Positions 9,207 to 21,779 are shown, counted from the first letter of the stretch. The stretch: DNA of 64,000 nucleotides from Smallanthus sonchifolius (GCA_023525975.1 CM042018.1:79181001-79245000); one strand, 5' to 3'. The notes: generated by a model not told the origin, from the letters alone. A program made the numbers and translations.

Positions 9207-12200
9207 ATGTCTGGACGACGAGGTGGACGTAACGGCGGACGCGGTAACATCAATCTGACCACAGCAGAACTCACCGCCTTGATTAACGAACGTGTGGCTG
9301 AAGCTTTAGCAGCCAACCCAGCTGGAGGTAAATCTATCACCTGTCGACTTTAACGAGTCAACATTCATTCTAAACTCATTATCGAATCCAATATTCCTAA
9401 ACATATTCTTTGTCTTTCATCCAGGCCTGAAGAACAACAAACAGGTCTACACTTACAAGACCTTTATGGACTGCAAGCCCCACACTTTTAGTGGAGCTGA
9501 GGGAGCAGTCGGTCTACTCCGTTGGATGGAGAAAACCAGGTCGATTTTCTCCATGTGCAATTGCCCAAAAGCCAACCAAGTGAAGTATGCATCTGACACA
9601 CTGGAGGGTCCAGCCCTTACCTGGTGGAACTCCCAGGTACAAATGCTAACTATGAAAATGGCAAACGCTTTGCCATGGGGGGAATTTAAAAACATGCTGA
9701 AGGAAGAGTACTGCCCTCACGATGAGGTGCAGAAGCTTGAGGCCGAACTCTGGAACCTAAAAATGGAGGGGTCTGAAATTGAAGCGTACAATACCCGCTC
9801 CCACGAGCTGGCAACTTTGTGTCCACAAATGGTGACCCCAGCGTATAAGCGGATCGAGATGTCCTCAAATTCAAATTATGGTGACATCGTCCAAGCCCAC
9901 CACTGTCTAACAAACTATTCAGCTAGTCCACAAATTGACCGATCAAGCAGTTTCCCAAGGTACACCACCTCCGAGGAAGTCAGCTTCTAAAGTGGTTGAT
10001 AACAAGAGTAAATTTGAAAGTCCACACTTTATGTCTTCTCAGTCCAACCCGCCTCAGCAGCAACAACATCGAAAGTTTGAGCCTACTAAGAACCACTCAC
10101 AGTCTAGCTCGACTCAGCAAAGTCAGGGTACCAATGCTGGTAAGTACCCAAAGTGCAACAAATGTAACTTTTATCACATTGGAGCTTGTGACAGGTACAG
10201 TTGTCAACGGTGTGGGAAAATGGGCCATTCGGGCAAAGATTGCAGGGGGAAATGCAGACTAAACATACACCAACCGGTGATGCACCCAAGGGATGCTTTG
10301 ACTGTGGTAAAGAGGGGCATTTTAAAAGGGATTGTCCTCAGCTGAAAAAGACTGGAAATGGGAACGGTAATGGCAATAACCATCAGGGTGGTAATGGGAA
10401 TAATAATGGTAATGGTGCGAAGGGTCGGGCCTTCGTCATCCGCTCAGGAGAGGCGAGAAATGACCACAACGTTGTTACCGGTATGTTTCCTTTAAACGAT
10501 CATTTTGCTTCTGTAATATTTGATACCGGTGCCGATTGGAATTTTATTTCTGTGAACTTTAGTAAACAGATAGAGATGACCACAACCCCGTTAGAGCACA
10601 AATAGTCCATAGAAATAGCTGGCGGTAAGCTAATCGAGGCAACTCATATCCTCAAGGTATGTAAGTTACGATTATCTGGTCACAAACTCGACATCGATCT
10701 CATGCCAGTTACACTTGGCAGTTTTGACATATTTGTTGGCATGGATTTGTTATCTAAAAACCAAGCTAAGATCATCTGTAAAGATAAGATTGTTCGTATT
10801 CCCCTAGCTAGTGGAGAGATTCTTTCTGTTAAAGGTGAGAAGAGTGGTGCAGTCATGGGCATCATATCTTATATAAAGGCGCAGAAATGTCTACGCAAGG
10901 GTCATACCGCGATACTAGCTCTTGTCGCTGACAAACCTTTCGAGGAGAAGAAACTTACAGATATCCCTATTGTTAGCGACTTCCCAGAAGTTTTTCCTGA
11001 AGACTTACTCGGTCTTCCACACCATCGATAGGTCGAATTCCAAATCGACCCAACACCCAGAGCAGCACCTATTGCCAGAGCACCTTATAGACTTGCACCA
11101 AGTGAGTTGCAGGAGTTATCCACACAGTTGCAAGAACTTCTGGTTAAGGGTTTCATCAGACCCAGTTCATCACCATGGGGAGCCCCAGTCCTATTTTTCA
11201 AAAAGAAAGATGGGACTTTCCATATGTGTATTGATTACCGAGAGCTGAACAAGGTCACTATCAAGAACCGCTACCCACTTCCCCTCATCGATGATCTATT
11301 TGACCAACTTCAAGGGTCGAGTGTCTACTCAAAAATTGATCTAAGATCTAGATATCATCAGCTACGAGTTGGTGATGAAGATATATCCAAAACCGCTTTC
11401 AGAACTCGGTATGGCCATTACCAGTTTTTGGTCATGCCATTCGGTTTAACCAACGCACCCGCGATGTTCATGGACCTCATGAACCGTGTGTGTAAGCCCT
11501 ACCTCGACCAATTCATCATCGTTTTCATTGACGATATCCTTATCTATTCTAAGATTAAGGAAGAACACGAAGAGCACTTGCGTTTAATCCTTGAACTGCT
11601 AAGACAGGAGAAGCTATACGTGAAGTTTTCTAAATGTGATTTTTGGATTCGCGAGGTTCAATTTCTCGGACATGTAGTCAATGAGAAGGGAATACATGTC
11701 GATCCATCCAAAGTAGAGGCCATTAAGAATTGGGCAGCGCCAACTACTCCGACAGAGGTGCGGCAAATTTTGGGATTGGCTGGCTACTACCGCCGGTTTA
11801 TCGAGGGATTTTCTAAGATCGCTCAACCTATCACCGCCCTAACTCAAAAAGGTAAACCGTATACCTGGAGCAAAACTCAAGATTCAGCATTCCAACTACT
11901 GAAACAGACACTTTGTAGCGCACCATCCTATCTCTGCCAAAGGGAATGGATGACTTCATAGTGTATTGTGATGCTTCTATCCAGGGTCTCGGTTGTGTGC
12001 TAATGCATAGCGAGAAAGTTTTCGCATACGCTTCTCGGGAATTGAAAGTCCACGAGAAAAACTACATGACTCATGACTTGGAGTTGGGAGCCATGGTATT
12101 TGCGCTGAAAATCTTGAGACACTACTTGTACGGTACCAAGTGCAACATTTACACCGATCACAAGAGTCTCCGGCACATATTCGAACAGAAAGAGTTGAAC

Positions 12201-13805
12201 ATGCAACAGCGTCGCTGGATCGAACTCTTAAATGATTATGATTGTGCCATCAAGTACCATCCAGGCAAGGCTAAAGTGGTAGCCGATGCTCTGAGTAGAA
12301 AGGAAACCAAAACCCGATGAGTTCGAGCGTTGCATCTCACTATTCATACAAGATTACCCGAATAAATCTGTAATGCTCAACTTGAAGCCTTAAAGAAGAG
12401 AACTTACCATTGGAAGCCACCCGTGGTATGGAGAAACAACTAGAAGTTAAATCTGATGGTATTCGCTATTTTGCGGAGCGAATATGGATTACAGTGTATG
12501 GAAACCTGAGAGACCTTGTTATGGAGGAAGCTCACAAATCCCGATACTCTATTCATCCGGGATCTGACAAAATGTACCACGATCTGAAGGTGTTGTATTG
12601 GTGGCCGAACATGAAAGCCGACATACCCACCTATGTGAGCAATTGTCTTACTTGTTCAAAAGTTAAGATGGAGTATCAAAATCCATCCGGATTGCTTCAA
12701 CAACCGAAAATCCCGATATGGAAATGGGAGCAGATTTCCATGGATTTTATTACCAAATTACCCCGAACCCCTACCAGATGTGACACAATCTGGGTAATAG
12801 TGGATCGTCTATCTAAATTTGCTCACTTCCTTGCTATAAAAGAAACTGACAAAATGGAGAAGCAAACCCGCATTTATCTTAAGGAAGTAGTCTCTCGGCA
12901 TGGAATGCCAGTTTCGATCATTTCAGATAGAGACGCTCGATTTACTTTGCGCTTCTGCAATCCCTACAAAAATCTTTAGGTACGCGTCTGGATATGAGCA
13001 CAGCGTACCACCCCCAAACAGATGGCCAGAGTGAGCGTACAATTCAAACCCTAGAGGACATGATACGGGCTTGCGTAATCGATTTCGAAAATAATTGGGA
13101 GACTCGCCTACCTTTGGTGGAGTTCTATTATAACAATAGCTACCATACTAGCATCTAGGCAGTACCGTTCAAGGCGTTATATGGACGGATATGCCGATCA
13201 CCTCTCTGTTGGGCTGAAGTTGGAGATAGCCAAATTACAGGCCCTGAACTTGTACACGAAACTTCAGAAAAGAATGTGCAAATTCGAAACCGTATGGCGG
13301 AAGCCAGTGACCGTCAAAAGAGTTACGCAGACGAGCGTAGAAAACCGTTAGAGTTATGTGGGTCAGAGTGATATTAAAAGTTTCACCTTGCAAAGTTGTG
13401 ATTCGTTTCAGAAAACGGGGCAAGCTAAACCCGCGTTATGTTGGACCATTCGAGATAATGAAAAGGATTAGTCTGGTTGCATATCAATTAAACCTACCAG
13501 ATGAACTCGATGGAGTACACAATGTCTTTCATGTTTCAAACCTAAAGAAATGCCAATATGATGAGACACTAGTGGTTCTACTCGAGGAGTTGGAAATCGA
13601 TGAGCAGTTACGTATCATAGAGGAACCAGTTGAAATCATGGACCGTTAGGTCAAAACGCTCAAGCACAGCAAAATCGCAATTGTTAGAGTTCGCTGGAAC
13701 TCGAAATGTGGACCAGAGTTCACATGGGAACGAGAGGATCAGATGATGAAGAAATATCCTCAGCTTTTCAAGCACTCAACGACAAACACGAAAGGTACTA
13801 ATTAA
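9207..13805 (+). pseudogene. Element D gag-pol polyprotein (decayed)
   Basis: Gag begins MSGRRGGRNGG and reads through a 97-bp intron-like insert (9328-9424) into the capsid-like region (ALTWWNSQV). Two CCHC knuckles follow (CQRCGKMGHSGKDC near 10203, CFDCGKEGHFKRDC near 10297). The protease has DTGA near 10521, RT has FIDDIL at 11524-11541, RNase H has VYCDAS near 11950, and integrase has an HHCC zinc finger near 12545-12660 and a DD-E core. The chromodomain-like tail ends at 13805. Lesions include frameshifts near 9870, 10240, 11930 and 12970 and stops at 10603, 11029, 13156 and 13647. It cannot make a full polyprotein. The motif set and tail fit Tekay-like chromoviruses. Confidence 0.9.
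9328..9424 (+). other. Putative intron in D gag
   Basis: The 97-bp insert starts GTAAAT and ends CATCCAG. It contains in-frame stops, yet removing it joins ...PAG to GLKNNKQVYTYK in one frame. The interior is A/T-rich, as plant introns are. A plain frameshift-type insertion is the alternative. Confidence 0.45.
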
Positions 13806-13828
13806 ATTTTGAGACGACATTTCTTTCA

Positions 13829-13922
13829 ACAAGGGGTGATGTAACAACCCAAACTTTTTGTTTCAGACAACTAGCAACTTGGATTAATTTTCGGGAAGAA
13901 AATTCTTTCAACAAGGGGATGA
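13829..13922 (+). other. Duplicated polypurine tract / LTR-start junction of D
   Basis: TTCTTTCAACAAGGGG occurs twice, about 80 bp apart. The first is followed by TGATGTAACAACCCAAAC (LTR-like start at 13840), the second by ATGA and the true LTR start at 13923. Both are preceded by a relic of the usual GGGACGAAATT context. The outer copy is used for the present LTR; the inner one looks like the start of a different Tekay LTR. Confidence 0.65.
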
Positions 13923-16425
13923 TGTGACATCCGGCATTTTTATGTTAACTCCGTTAACACAAACATCATTATCTCAAACATTTATTTATTCAAACTCAGT
14001 TTTCTCAAACATCCACACATGCATTACATTTAATTAGGATTGATTAGATGTGTCAGCTTCGCACAAATACTCACGTATCGGTAATTCGCACAATTTTCGG
14101 ATCACACACGAGTCGAACCCGTAACGTTGGCGAACTAATAAAAATAATTGCGAATAATTATTTTTAATATAAAATATGTGAATTTATATGTTTTGTGATT
14201 TATCTTTGAATTATGTGAACTTTCGTTTAATCACGTAAAATTACCGAACAATTATTTTATTAGTTATTTTTTTTAAATATGGAGTTTTTATAAAATTATT
14301 AGTAGAGGGTTTTATTTGTCATTTAGTAAAACTTTATTTATAAAGCCCATGGATTATCTAAACCATTTTAAAAACCCATGTAAACTTTTATATATATAAT
14401 TTAATAAAAATTTAAAACCCTAACTCCCTTTTTTTCTCTCCTCCAAGCCGTCGCACCCAAACCCCCACCCCTCCCATTGCCGATATCAAGAACACACCCA
14501 AAAACCATCTATTAGAGCTTCGATCTTGCAATTAAACACATATTTGGACTCCTCTCGACGTTTCTAACACTACTACGTAAGTTGTTTCGTTCAATTCTGT
14601 CACTTTTTGATTATTTGCAAACATGAATTTTTATAATAAAGATGCTAACTTTATAATTGTTTTGCATGTATTTATGGATTATATGGTTATTTGCAAAACC
14701 ATAGCTTCATGTGATTAGTAACTTGTTACATATTAAAACTTTTTGATTATGTGATGGTGTAGAATTGCATGTTAGAGATGTTTAATGCTTGATATGGTTA
14801 TAATCATGTTACATATATTACACATGATGGATTTTATGCTTTGAATCTTGTTAAACAAGCCTATAAATCATAGCTTACTTATAATAAAAACTTTTTAGAA
14901 ATTCTATCTTGCATACTAGACATGTATTGAATGACATGAGGATGTGTATATGCTACTTGATCCATGTATAAGTGAATTGTGAAACTAGATTTCTAATACC
15001 TAGCTCGGTTTTGCAAACTTACTAAAAAAAGAAACTTTAATTGTCTAAAGTGTTAATAGCTTGCTAATTATACATGTATGACATGGTCTAATGATTGGTG
15101 CATGTTAATTAGAACATAATAACATGTTGGAATGTGTTTGATGTTTGGAAACATGCATATCTCTCATAGGTTACTAAAGATAGAAACTTTGTCTTGAATT
15201 ATAAGTCACATGTTAGGTTCTATGCAATTGGTATGTGATGTGACGATCTTGATCATGTTAGAGTAATCATGCAAACATATTGAGAATGATAATATGAGTT
15301 TTGAACATGCCTGCTATTTATGGAAACCTTCTAATTATGGAAACTTGCTATCTTGCTAGAACAAATAGGATTTGTTGCTAAGTGTTACAGCATGATCATT
15401 TGTGTATAGTATAGAAGTGTTATACTGAACAAACATAATTTAATACAACGTGTCACCAACGGGTCGTTGGATCAAACTTGAGTCAAACTTGCAAACCTTT
15501 TCTAAACACTTAAACATTGGTCTTGTTTGGATACTAAGGGTTCATATTAACTTGCACGAACACACACTTATAAACCTATGGTTTTAGCTGGCAGTTAGAG
15601 GTTCTACAGTTTTCTCTTAGCTTTCACTTGCATTCACACTCAGGTGAGTTTCATGGCCCCTATCTTTACTTACTTTCTTTTTTGGGGGAGAAAGCATGCA
15701 CGCAAACATTTTGGGTTTTGTATTATTGTATTATCGCTTGCTTACTAAAGTTCAAACATACCAATAAGTCCTTACATTCTCGAACCGTTAGTATTGGAAC
15801 ATAGCGATGTGATTTTGAGTAGTACTACTTCGTTTTGACAAGACCCACCCGAGTTAGTCGTGCTAACTTGACTGGAGGTCGAACGGGTGTAAGATTAGCT
15901 TAATATTTGTCATTGTTCGATAGACATGGCGGAAGGCAAAAAAACACAAACAGTCAGCTTCGGTTTTGAACACTTGTAGTAGCATGACATAGACTAGCTA
16001 TCTATCAGTATACATTAATTACATTATCTAGCAAACATCGAACATTTTATGTACTTACATCTCTATGAACTCACCAACCATTGTGTTGACACTTTTAGCA
16101 TGTTATCTCAGGTCGCTAAGGTATTGAGCACGAGCATAGGACATGCATGTAGTCCCATCTTATTTAAAACATTGAATTTATTGATTTCTATTATTTACTT
16201 TGGTTTGGGCGCGGTGTTTTGCGCATTTGACTATTTTTGCATTTGGATTTTATTTACGCTTCCGCAAAGTTTTCAAACTTAAACTTTTGTTATCTCGTGA
16301 CTATGAGCAGCATTAGGATTTTATTTAAATTAATATAGTGTCGTTCCGTGTAACTAATGACTGAGATCCTGGTGTGTCACACGACTCGCGGTAAAACCCC
16401 GCAGGTGGTTTTTGAGGGTGTGACA
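13923..16425 (+). repeat. Element D 3' LTR (2503 bp)
   Basis: It begins TGTGACATCCGGC and ends TTTGAGGGTGTGACA, followed by the TSD AGGGG. It has the leader-intron-like module intact (donor GTGAGT at 15644, acceptor ending 16111), including TTTTTTGGGGGAGAAA, which the 5' LTR has lost. Confidence 0.93.
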
Positions 16426-17077
16426 AGGGGGTTCAAAATGGAGGGGTTCAACCTATTATGGGGGGTGGGTGGGGTTTCACAAGCTCTAGAAGGAGGGTTC
16501 ATACATAAAAATGAGGTGTTCTTTTGCTATAAAGGGGTCCAAGACCCAAATCTTTTGATAAATCATTTAAATTACCTTATAAAACTTGTATAAACTTGAT
16601 ATATTCTTATCATTAATTATCTTTTTATTTGTTTTAAATTTCAGTTATTTATTTATAAAATTGTTTATATAAAATTTATAAAAAGATCTAATTGTTATTA
16701 TAATTATTTATAAATGAAATAAATTTCATTTTAATAGAATTACAAATTGTGTAAGTGGTTTATTTACCCCGATCAAATGTATTTATATATTTACTTATTT
16801 ATAATTAAATACATATATATATATATATATATATAAGGATGTAATTACGTCATTAAAGCTCATAAATCGATTTAAATCAACATACAAAGTATTTAGATAT
16901 ATCTATATAAATATACACACATATGTTATATGGATAAAAATTTGTAAATGAAAGTTTGAAATTTGAATTGATACACATAAAATAATAATCCATGTACCTA
17001 TTGTATGGGATTGAAATAAGATGCCATTATTGCACTAAACGAAGTAAAATAATACAAGAAAAATCATGGATTTAACA
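16426..17077 (-). repeat. Element F 3' LTR, right fragment
   Basis: It matches 41680-42326 of the F 5' LTR, beginning AGGGGGTTCAAAATGG after the D insertion and ending at the LTR start (minus-strand TGTTAAATCCATG; the 5' copy reads TGTAACATCCATG). An (AT)n run lies at 16808-16832. Confidence 0.85.
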
Positions 17078-19060
17078 ATATCCCCACGTTGAGGGAATTT
17101 TGTCCCGAAATTCAACTGGTTGAGGATACTGAAATTCAACTGGATTTTCAATTATTTTTGATTGTCGGGTTGAGGAGTACGATAGATTACAAGATTTAGG
17201 TCTGACTCTCAAGTTAGGTGTGATTGATAATAGTGGATCTAGTTTCAAGAGAATTTAGGGGGAAACTGTCGAAGAATATTTTTGATTTCACAGATGAAAT
17301 GTATCAAGGGAACATTGATAACTTGATGAATGTAGCCGAACATGTTTATGAATTTCACTGGACAAGAGATTTCACAAACATTAGTCATTAACATAAAACT
17401 TCACGTGACACGAACAACGCTACTTCTGACAATATGACACCAGCGATGTATCCACCATGTCCTTATCATATCACATTAGTTTCGTTATTTGTATATCATG
17501 ATAGGATTTTATGTCATAACACACGACATAATTCACTATGTTTTCCTTGCACTGACCTTTATAATTACGTGTGCACCCGTAATTACTCGAATCATGCCAT
17601 GGTCCGTATAGATCCTTCCATTGTGTGCGGGTCAAGAGAGGACACAAAATTACTTAGTTCATATCTATTGTTTTCACGTATGCGTTGCTAATGAATAATT
17701 ATGCCCCTAGATAGTAAGGTCAATCAGAAGACTAAAGAGTAGTAATGTTGCATAACATAGAGTTCCATGGCTTCCCCGTGTTTGAACAAGAATACTTCAA
17801 ACCCCGAGTAGTTTTAAAGTTTTATAGCTTTCACAAAGTGAATGATCATGCCTTGTGATCAATCAATTACAACATTTGTACCCAATCTAGCTCCGTGTAT
17901 AATGTAAGCATATAAGTTTCATGTTTCATCTAGCATCATGTACATTGTAAACAAATAAGTTTCTCATATAATGTGAACAACTTGGTATCATGTATATTGA
18001 AAACAAATAAGTTTTACGTATAATGTGATAAATCTGGTATCATGTATCAAGCAAACAAGTTTCACGTATCATGTGATCAATCTAGTATCAAGACCAAGTT
18101 CTTTGTATAATGTGGTCAATCTAGTATCATGTATAAAAAAACAAGTTTTATGTATCATGTGAATGTCCATTTGTAAGTTATTGAATCTCATGAGTAATCG
18201 TATGCCATCGAATTTTGTAGGTAGTCGAGTGTTGTGGACAATCGTGTTGTTTGACATTTTATGTGTAATGCGGGTAGTTGGGTTTTAAATTTTAATTCTT
18301 GTTGAGGCTTATATGAATGAGTAACACTCATGCGAAAATATTCATCTCCTTGAAGTGCGAATGTGCAGGGTAACGAGAAGGTTTTGTGAGTAATTAGAGT
18401 AATGTGCTTACGAGTAGCTGATTTGTGCATTTTTATTTGTAAATAAACAGGTAATTGTAATTTATTTTTTTTCTTGTGATTTAATAAATAAGTGAAAATA
18501 ATACGTTGAATAACTAGATAAATGAAGAAATAAATAAAAACCTTTTATTTAAATTTTAGTTATCATAAAGAGAATGTTTCAAAGGAAAATAATGGCTAAT
18601 TCATTTAACAATTAAGCCAATGTTTAATAATAATTAATTTAACGAAATGAAAGTCATAGCTGTTTACTAATTAAGATAATGTTTTTTTTATAAAACAAGT
18701 TGTATTAAGTTTCTTTACAAGGTGAAAAGGTGTATAAAAAATTTATATTCTAGAGAATGTCTACAAACTAAGGGTTTGATAAAGGCCTTGTTTGGACAAA
18801 AATAACAATGTTGTTTAAATTAAATATTAAAATAATTTGTTTGTAAAGAAAGCTTAGGTACGTGTACTAAATTGTAACGAATGAAAAGATGATATTTGGG
18901 TGATCTTGATGAAAATATGACGGTATTATTAAATCAATGAATAATGGCGTTTAAGTTGTAATATAAAACTTAGCATTCAATGATAAAATGTCAAAAGCTT
19001 AACCCAGACATAAAGTAGTGGTTTCAAACGGGAAATTAAAGACAAAAGTAAAAAATCCAG
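17078..19060 (-). other. Element F internal non-coding region with polypurine tract
   Basis: Directly inside the 3' LTR the minus strand carries TTTCGGGACAAAATTCCC followed by TCAACGTGGGGATATTG, the polypurine context typical of Tekay elements. The rest has no convincing ORF on either strand and no gag, RT or integrase motif, so F is non-autonomous. The plus-strand ORF at 17434-17691 has no recognisable motif and is treated as chance. Confidence 0.7.
17885..18165. repeat. Degenerate tandem repeat of about 50-60 bp in F
   Basis: About five diverged units share ATCTAGTATCATGTAT, then AACAAATAAGTTT, then ACGTATAATGTGAT. It lies in the non-coding interior of F. Confidence 0.7.
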
Positions 19061-19219
19061 CTAGTGTCTCAGGTAACTCTCCACGAGAAAGTAGAGGAGT
19101 ACTAAGATGAACATCACTATGGTTACTCGGATAGCAAATCGGGCCTCATCTCTAGCTGCTTCCGTGTGTGCATCAAGTATCTCCTGGTCTTCTTCCAGGC
19201 TTGCAATTTTCTCCTCTTG
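19061..19219 (-). pseudogene. Element F small ORF, 3' part (membrane-anchor end)
   Basis: This is the C-terminal 52 codons of an ORF whose 5' part lies at 29523-29977; element C separates the two. The frame reads across the TSD (tgg tgc caa gag gag). It encodes a charged, heptad-like helix (EEKIASLEEDQEILDAH), then one hydrophobic segment (VTIVMFILVLLYFLV) and a short polar tail before the stop. This arrangement suggests a tail-anchored membrane protein. Function unknown. Confidence 0.65.
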
Positions 19220-19449
19220 TGTCACACCCCGACCGATGGCGGAATCATCGGGGCGGGACATGTAAGACTGTTCATAGCACATGGTTGACTAAATTGAAAT
19301 ATATTAAAGTTAAATTTCCATTACAAATAATCCAAGTACAAACCAAATTCAAACAAGAAACATAAAACATTTCATAAAGTTCTTGATTTAAATTGCTAAG
19401 TCCAAATCCTATGTTGAACATGTCTTGAATCAATCTCACATATTGGGGC

Positions 19450-19914
19450 CTGAAACATGAATAAAATAAAGTCAACTAAAAAGTTGGTGAGTATAACACA
19501 GTTGTATGTAGATAGCATATAGTTGAAAACAAATCCTTTACAAAACATGATAAAATAAGGCATTTATGGGGAGCAGTTATTGTGTAACCATGTACAACCA
19601 AACCTTGTGACTAGCATGCAAAACAAATGTGTTGTCGGTTTCAATCATCGCGCACCATGGGTAGGTTTGTCAGACTCAATAGATCTATCATTGAAAACCG
19701 TCGGCTTGTATAGTTAATGATTGCACATAAGAGCATACAAAGGTTAGCACACCTAGCACTCGGGCACAAAGCTCAAATTTTGCACACATGTATGTAAATA
19801 GGATTTTTGCACTTGTGTTGTTTGTGTAAATGTAAGTGTGTAATGTGTAATGTGTATAGAGTTCATGTTCCACCCCAAAAGTGTAAAAGAGTAAAAGGGG
19901 TTGTGAATACTCAC
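19450..19914 (-). promoter_or_regulatory. Putative LTR leader intron with stem-loop (C 3' LTR copy)
   Basis: On the minus strand the donor-like GTGAGTATT (first base at 19914) is followed by CCCCTTTTAC and TTTTGGGGTGGAACATGAA. ACTCACCAACTTTTTAGTTG (a CAACT/AGTTG hairpin) and an acceptor-like ATGTTTCAG ending at 19450 complete the module. The 5' LTR copy is 27248-27712. Confidence 0.55.
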
Positions 19915-20493
19915 TTGATATGGAAGTGTAGCTAACAAAGATTATAGATAGCAAATATGATCCTCGAAATGCACAATTTAACCTAAAGAGTAATGTGTAT
20001 AGAATCAAATAGATGCATAAAGTTTAAGTCTAAAATGAAGGTTGAATTTGTGTAAAAAAAAAACTATTGATTTGTATTTAAAAAGTATTGAATAAAATAT
20101 ATAGAGTTTGAAGTAAAATATTTTTTTGAAACAATTTGATTAGGTTTGAATTGAATAATTGAATAAATATATAATTATAGTTTATGAAATAATGTAAATA
20201 TTTATTGTAATTAAGTATAAATAATAAATGAGTTTGATTTAAAATGTAAATTAAATAAATAATCATTATCTTATTTATTTATAAATTTTGTAACTTAATT
20301 ATTTAAAATATCATTTAAGTGTAAGATAGTAAATATAAATTTAATTTTTCATAAACTTTTAAATAAATTATATTTATGCCAAGATTAAACTTCTAATCCA
20401 TTTTTAAATACAGAAAACATATTTTTTATAAAATCTGAAACATTTACTGATTAAAATATATAAAATTATAATTCTGATAAAAGTTCTGAATCT

Positions 20494-20785
20494 CACACGA
20501 CCGTGCCTCGAAAGGGCACGATCGTGCTCAAGCAACGGGCGCGACCGCGCTAGTCGGGGCGCGACCGGGTTGATCAACAGGAGCATAATCTAGACAAGTC
20601 AACAGGCACGACCGTGCCTTAGCCCGACACGGTCGTGTCTACGATCTTTAGACACAACAGAGACTAGTCCAGAGGGCATGACAAGGTCTGGACAGGAGGA
20701 CACGACCGCGCTACTAATCGGCACGACCGCGTTTCATGAGGCACGGCCGCGCTAGATGATTAGCGCGACCGTGTCTCTTCCAAAT
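20494..20785. repeat. Hairpin cluster GCACGACCGTGC family (C 3' LTR, inner)
   Basis: About twelve variants of RCRCGACCGYGY occur, including GGCACGATCGTGC, GCGCGACCGCGC and GACACGGTCGTGTC, in which both arms change together. The 5' LTR copy spans about 28291-28556. Confidence 0.85.
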
Positions 20786-21379
20786 CAGACACGAATTGAC
20801 AAATTCTAGTATTTTAAACGCTGGAATTGTTAGGGCTTTTGATTAATGGGTTATTACGAGTCTTTTCATATAATTTAATTGTATGGGAATCGTGTTTAAG
20901 TATGGATTTGATTAAATTATTTTTATTAAAACTTGGATTCTGATTTAGACAGATTTACGAATTGAAAACCCAAATTAATAAAGGGCTTTTGATTAAGATA
21001 CTGGAATGAATAAATTAGAGGATTCAATTAACCTAAATAGAAGCGAATCGATAGAGAACGATAGAGAGGGAGTTCCGGTGACGGCGGGATTGAGCCCCGG
21101 CGTCTTCTGATGTGATCCCGACTGTTTCAACGGTTCCGTAGCTTCAGGAGAGATCGGATGGCGTGACGATGATGCTGGATTTGAGAGAACTTGGATCGAA
21201 TTGCTTGAGAGAGTTTCCTTGGAAATATTTGAGAGAGAATCCTTTGAGTTGAACGAATTTTGGTTATTTGGTCGAAAAAGAAATGATTGGTAGTATTATT
21301 TTGAAAGTGTAACGTAAAACGGTTATGAATTCGAACAATCGGACGATTAAAATTGCAGTTACGCTTCAGCTGTTTCACA

Positions 21380-21511
21380 GGCGCGACCATGCCTAAATAT
21401 GGCACGACCGTGCCTAGGCATCGGGCGCGATCGTTTCAAAGCAGGCCGCGCGACCGTGCCAAAGCACTTGGCGCGACCGTGCTAGGACGAAGCACGACCG
21501 TGCTAGACTAG
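21380..21511. repeat. Hairpin cluster GCACGACCGTGC family (C 3' LTR, outer)
   Basis: Six motif copies (GGCGCGACCATGCC, GGCACGACCGTGCC, GCGCGATCG, GCGCGACCGTGCC, GGCGCGACCGTGC, GCACGACCGTGC) lie about 20-25 bp apart. The 5' LTR copy spans 29157-29282. Confidence 0.88.
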
Positions 21512-21745
21512 GGTTTCTTGACATTTTTCAACTTTAGTCCTTGACTTTTCAGGTTCGATGAGTTTGAATAAAATAGTTTCTTGTATAGAGTTTAAATGTA
21601 TATAATCGAGTAAAACTTGCGAATTTGTATTGAATCATTGCATTTCGTTTAAGGTAAGCAAAATAATAAGGCAGTGCACGAACATTGAATTTGAAATTGC
21701 ATTACATTGCATTGAAATATGAATACTAAATTCCGAGATGTTACA

Positions 21746-21760
21746 GTCTCCCCATGTTGA
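21746..21760 (-). other. Element C polypurine tract
   Basis: On the minus strand TCAACATGGGGAGAC directly precedes the 3' LTR and follows TTTCGGGACGAAATTCTC, the usual Tekay context. Confidence 0.88.
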
Positions 21761-21779
21761 GAGAATTTCGTCCCGAAAT

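Larger units (their letters stand above)
5676..16425 (+). mobile_element. Element D: degraded Tekay-like Ty3/gypsy retrotransposon (10.75 kb)
   Basis: Two LTRs (5676-8175 and 13923-16425) bound a PBS, an accessory ORF, a decayed gag-pol and a polypurine tract. The TSD AGGGG (5671-5675 and 16426-16430) flanks it inside the F LTR. Long LTRs, the tRNA-Met PBS and a C-terminal chromodomain-like tail fit the Tekay/Del chromoviruses. Its many stops and frameshifts and its diverged LTRs make it one of the older insertions here. Confidence 0.92.
19220..21745 (-). repeat. Element C 3' LTR (2526 bp)
   Basis: On the minus strand it runs TGTAACATCTCGG to CGGGGTGTGACA. It is 21 bp longer than the 5' LTR because of one extra GCGCGACCG-type unit near 20541-20561. 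It carries two hairpin-motif clusters and the conserved leader-intron-like module. Confidence 0.95.

Noticed and set aside
17434..17691. Plus-strand ORF of 85 codons
   Set aside because: It lies antisense in the non-coding interior of element F, has no recognised motif and no second copy in the window.
19220..19282. Extended N-terminus of the F ORF 3' part
   Set aside because: These codons lie in the C LTR; the native upstream coding sequence is at 29523-29977.
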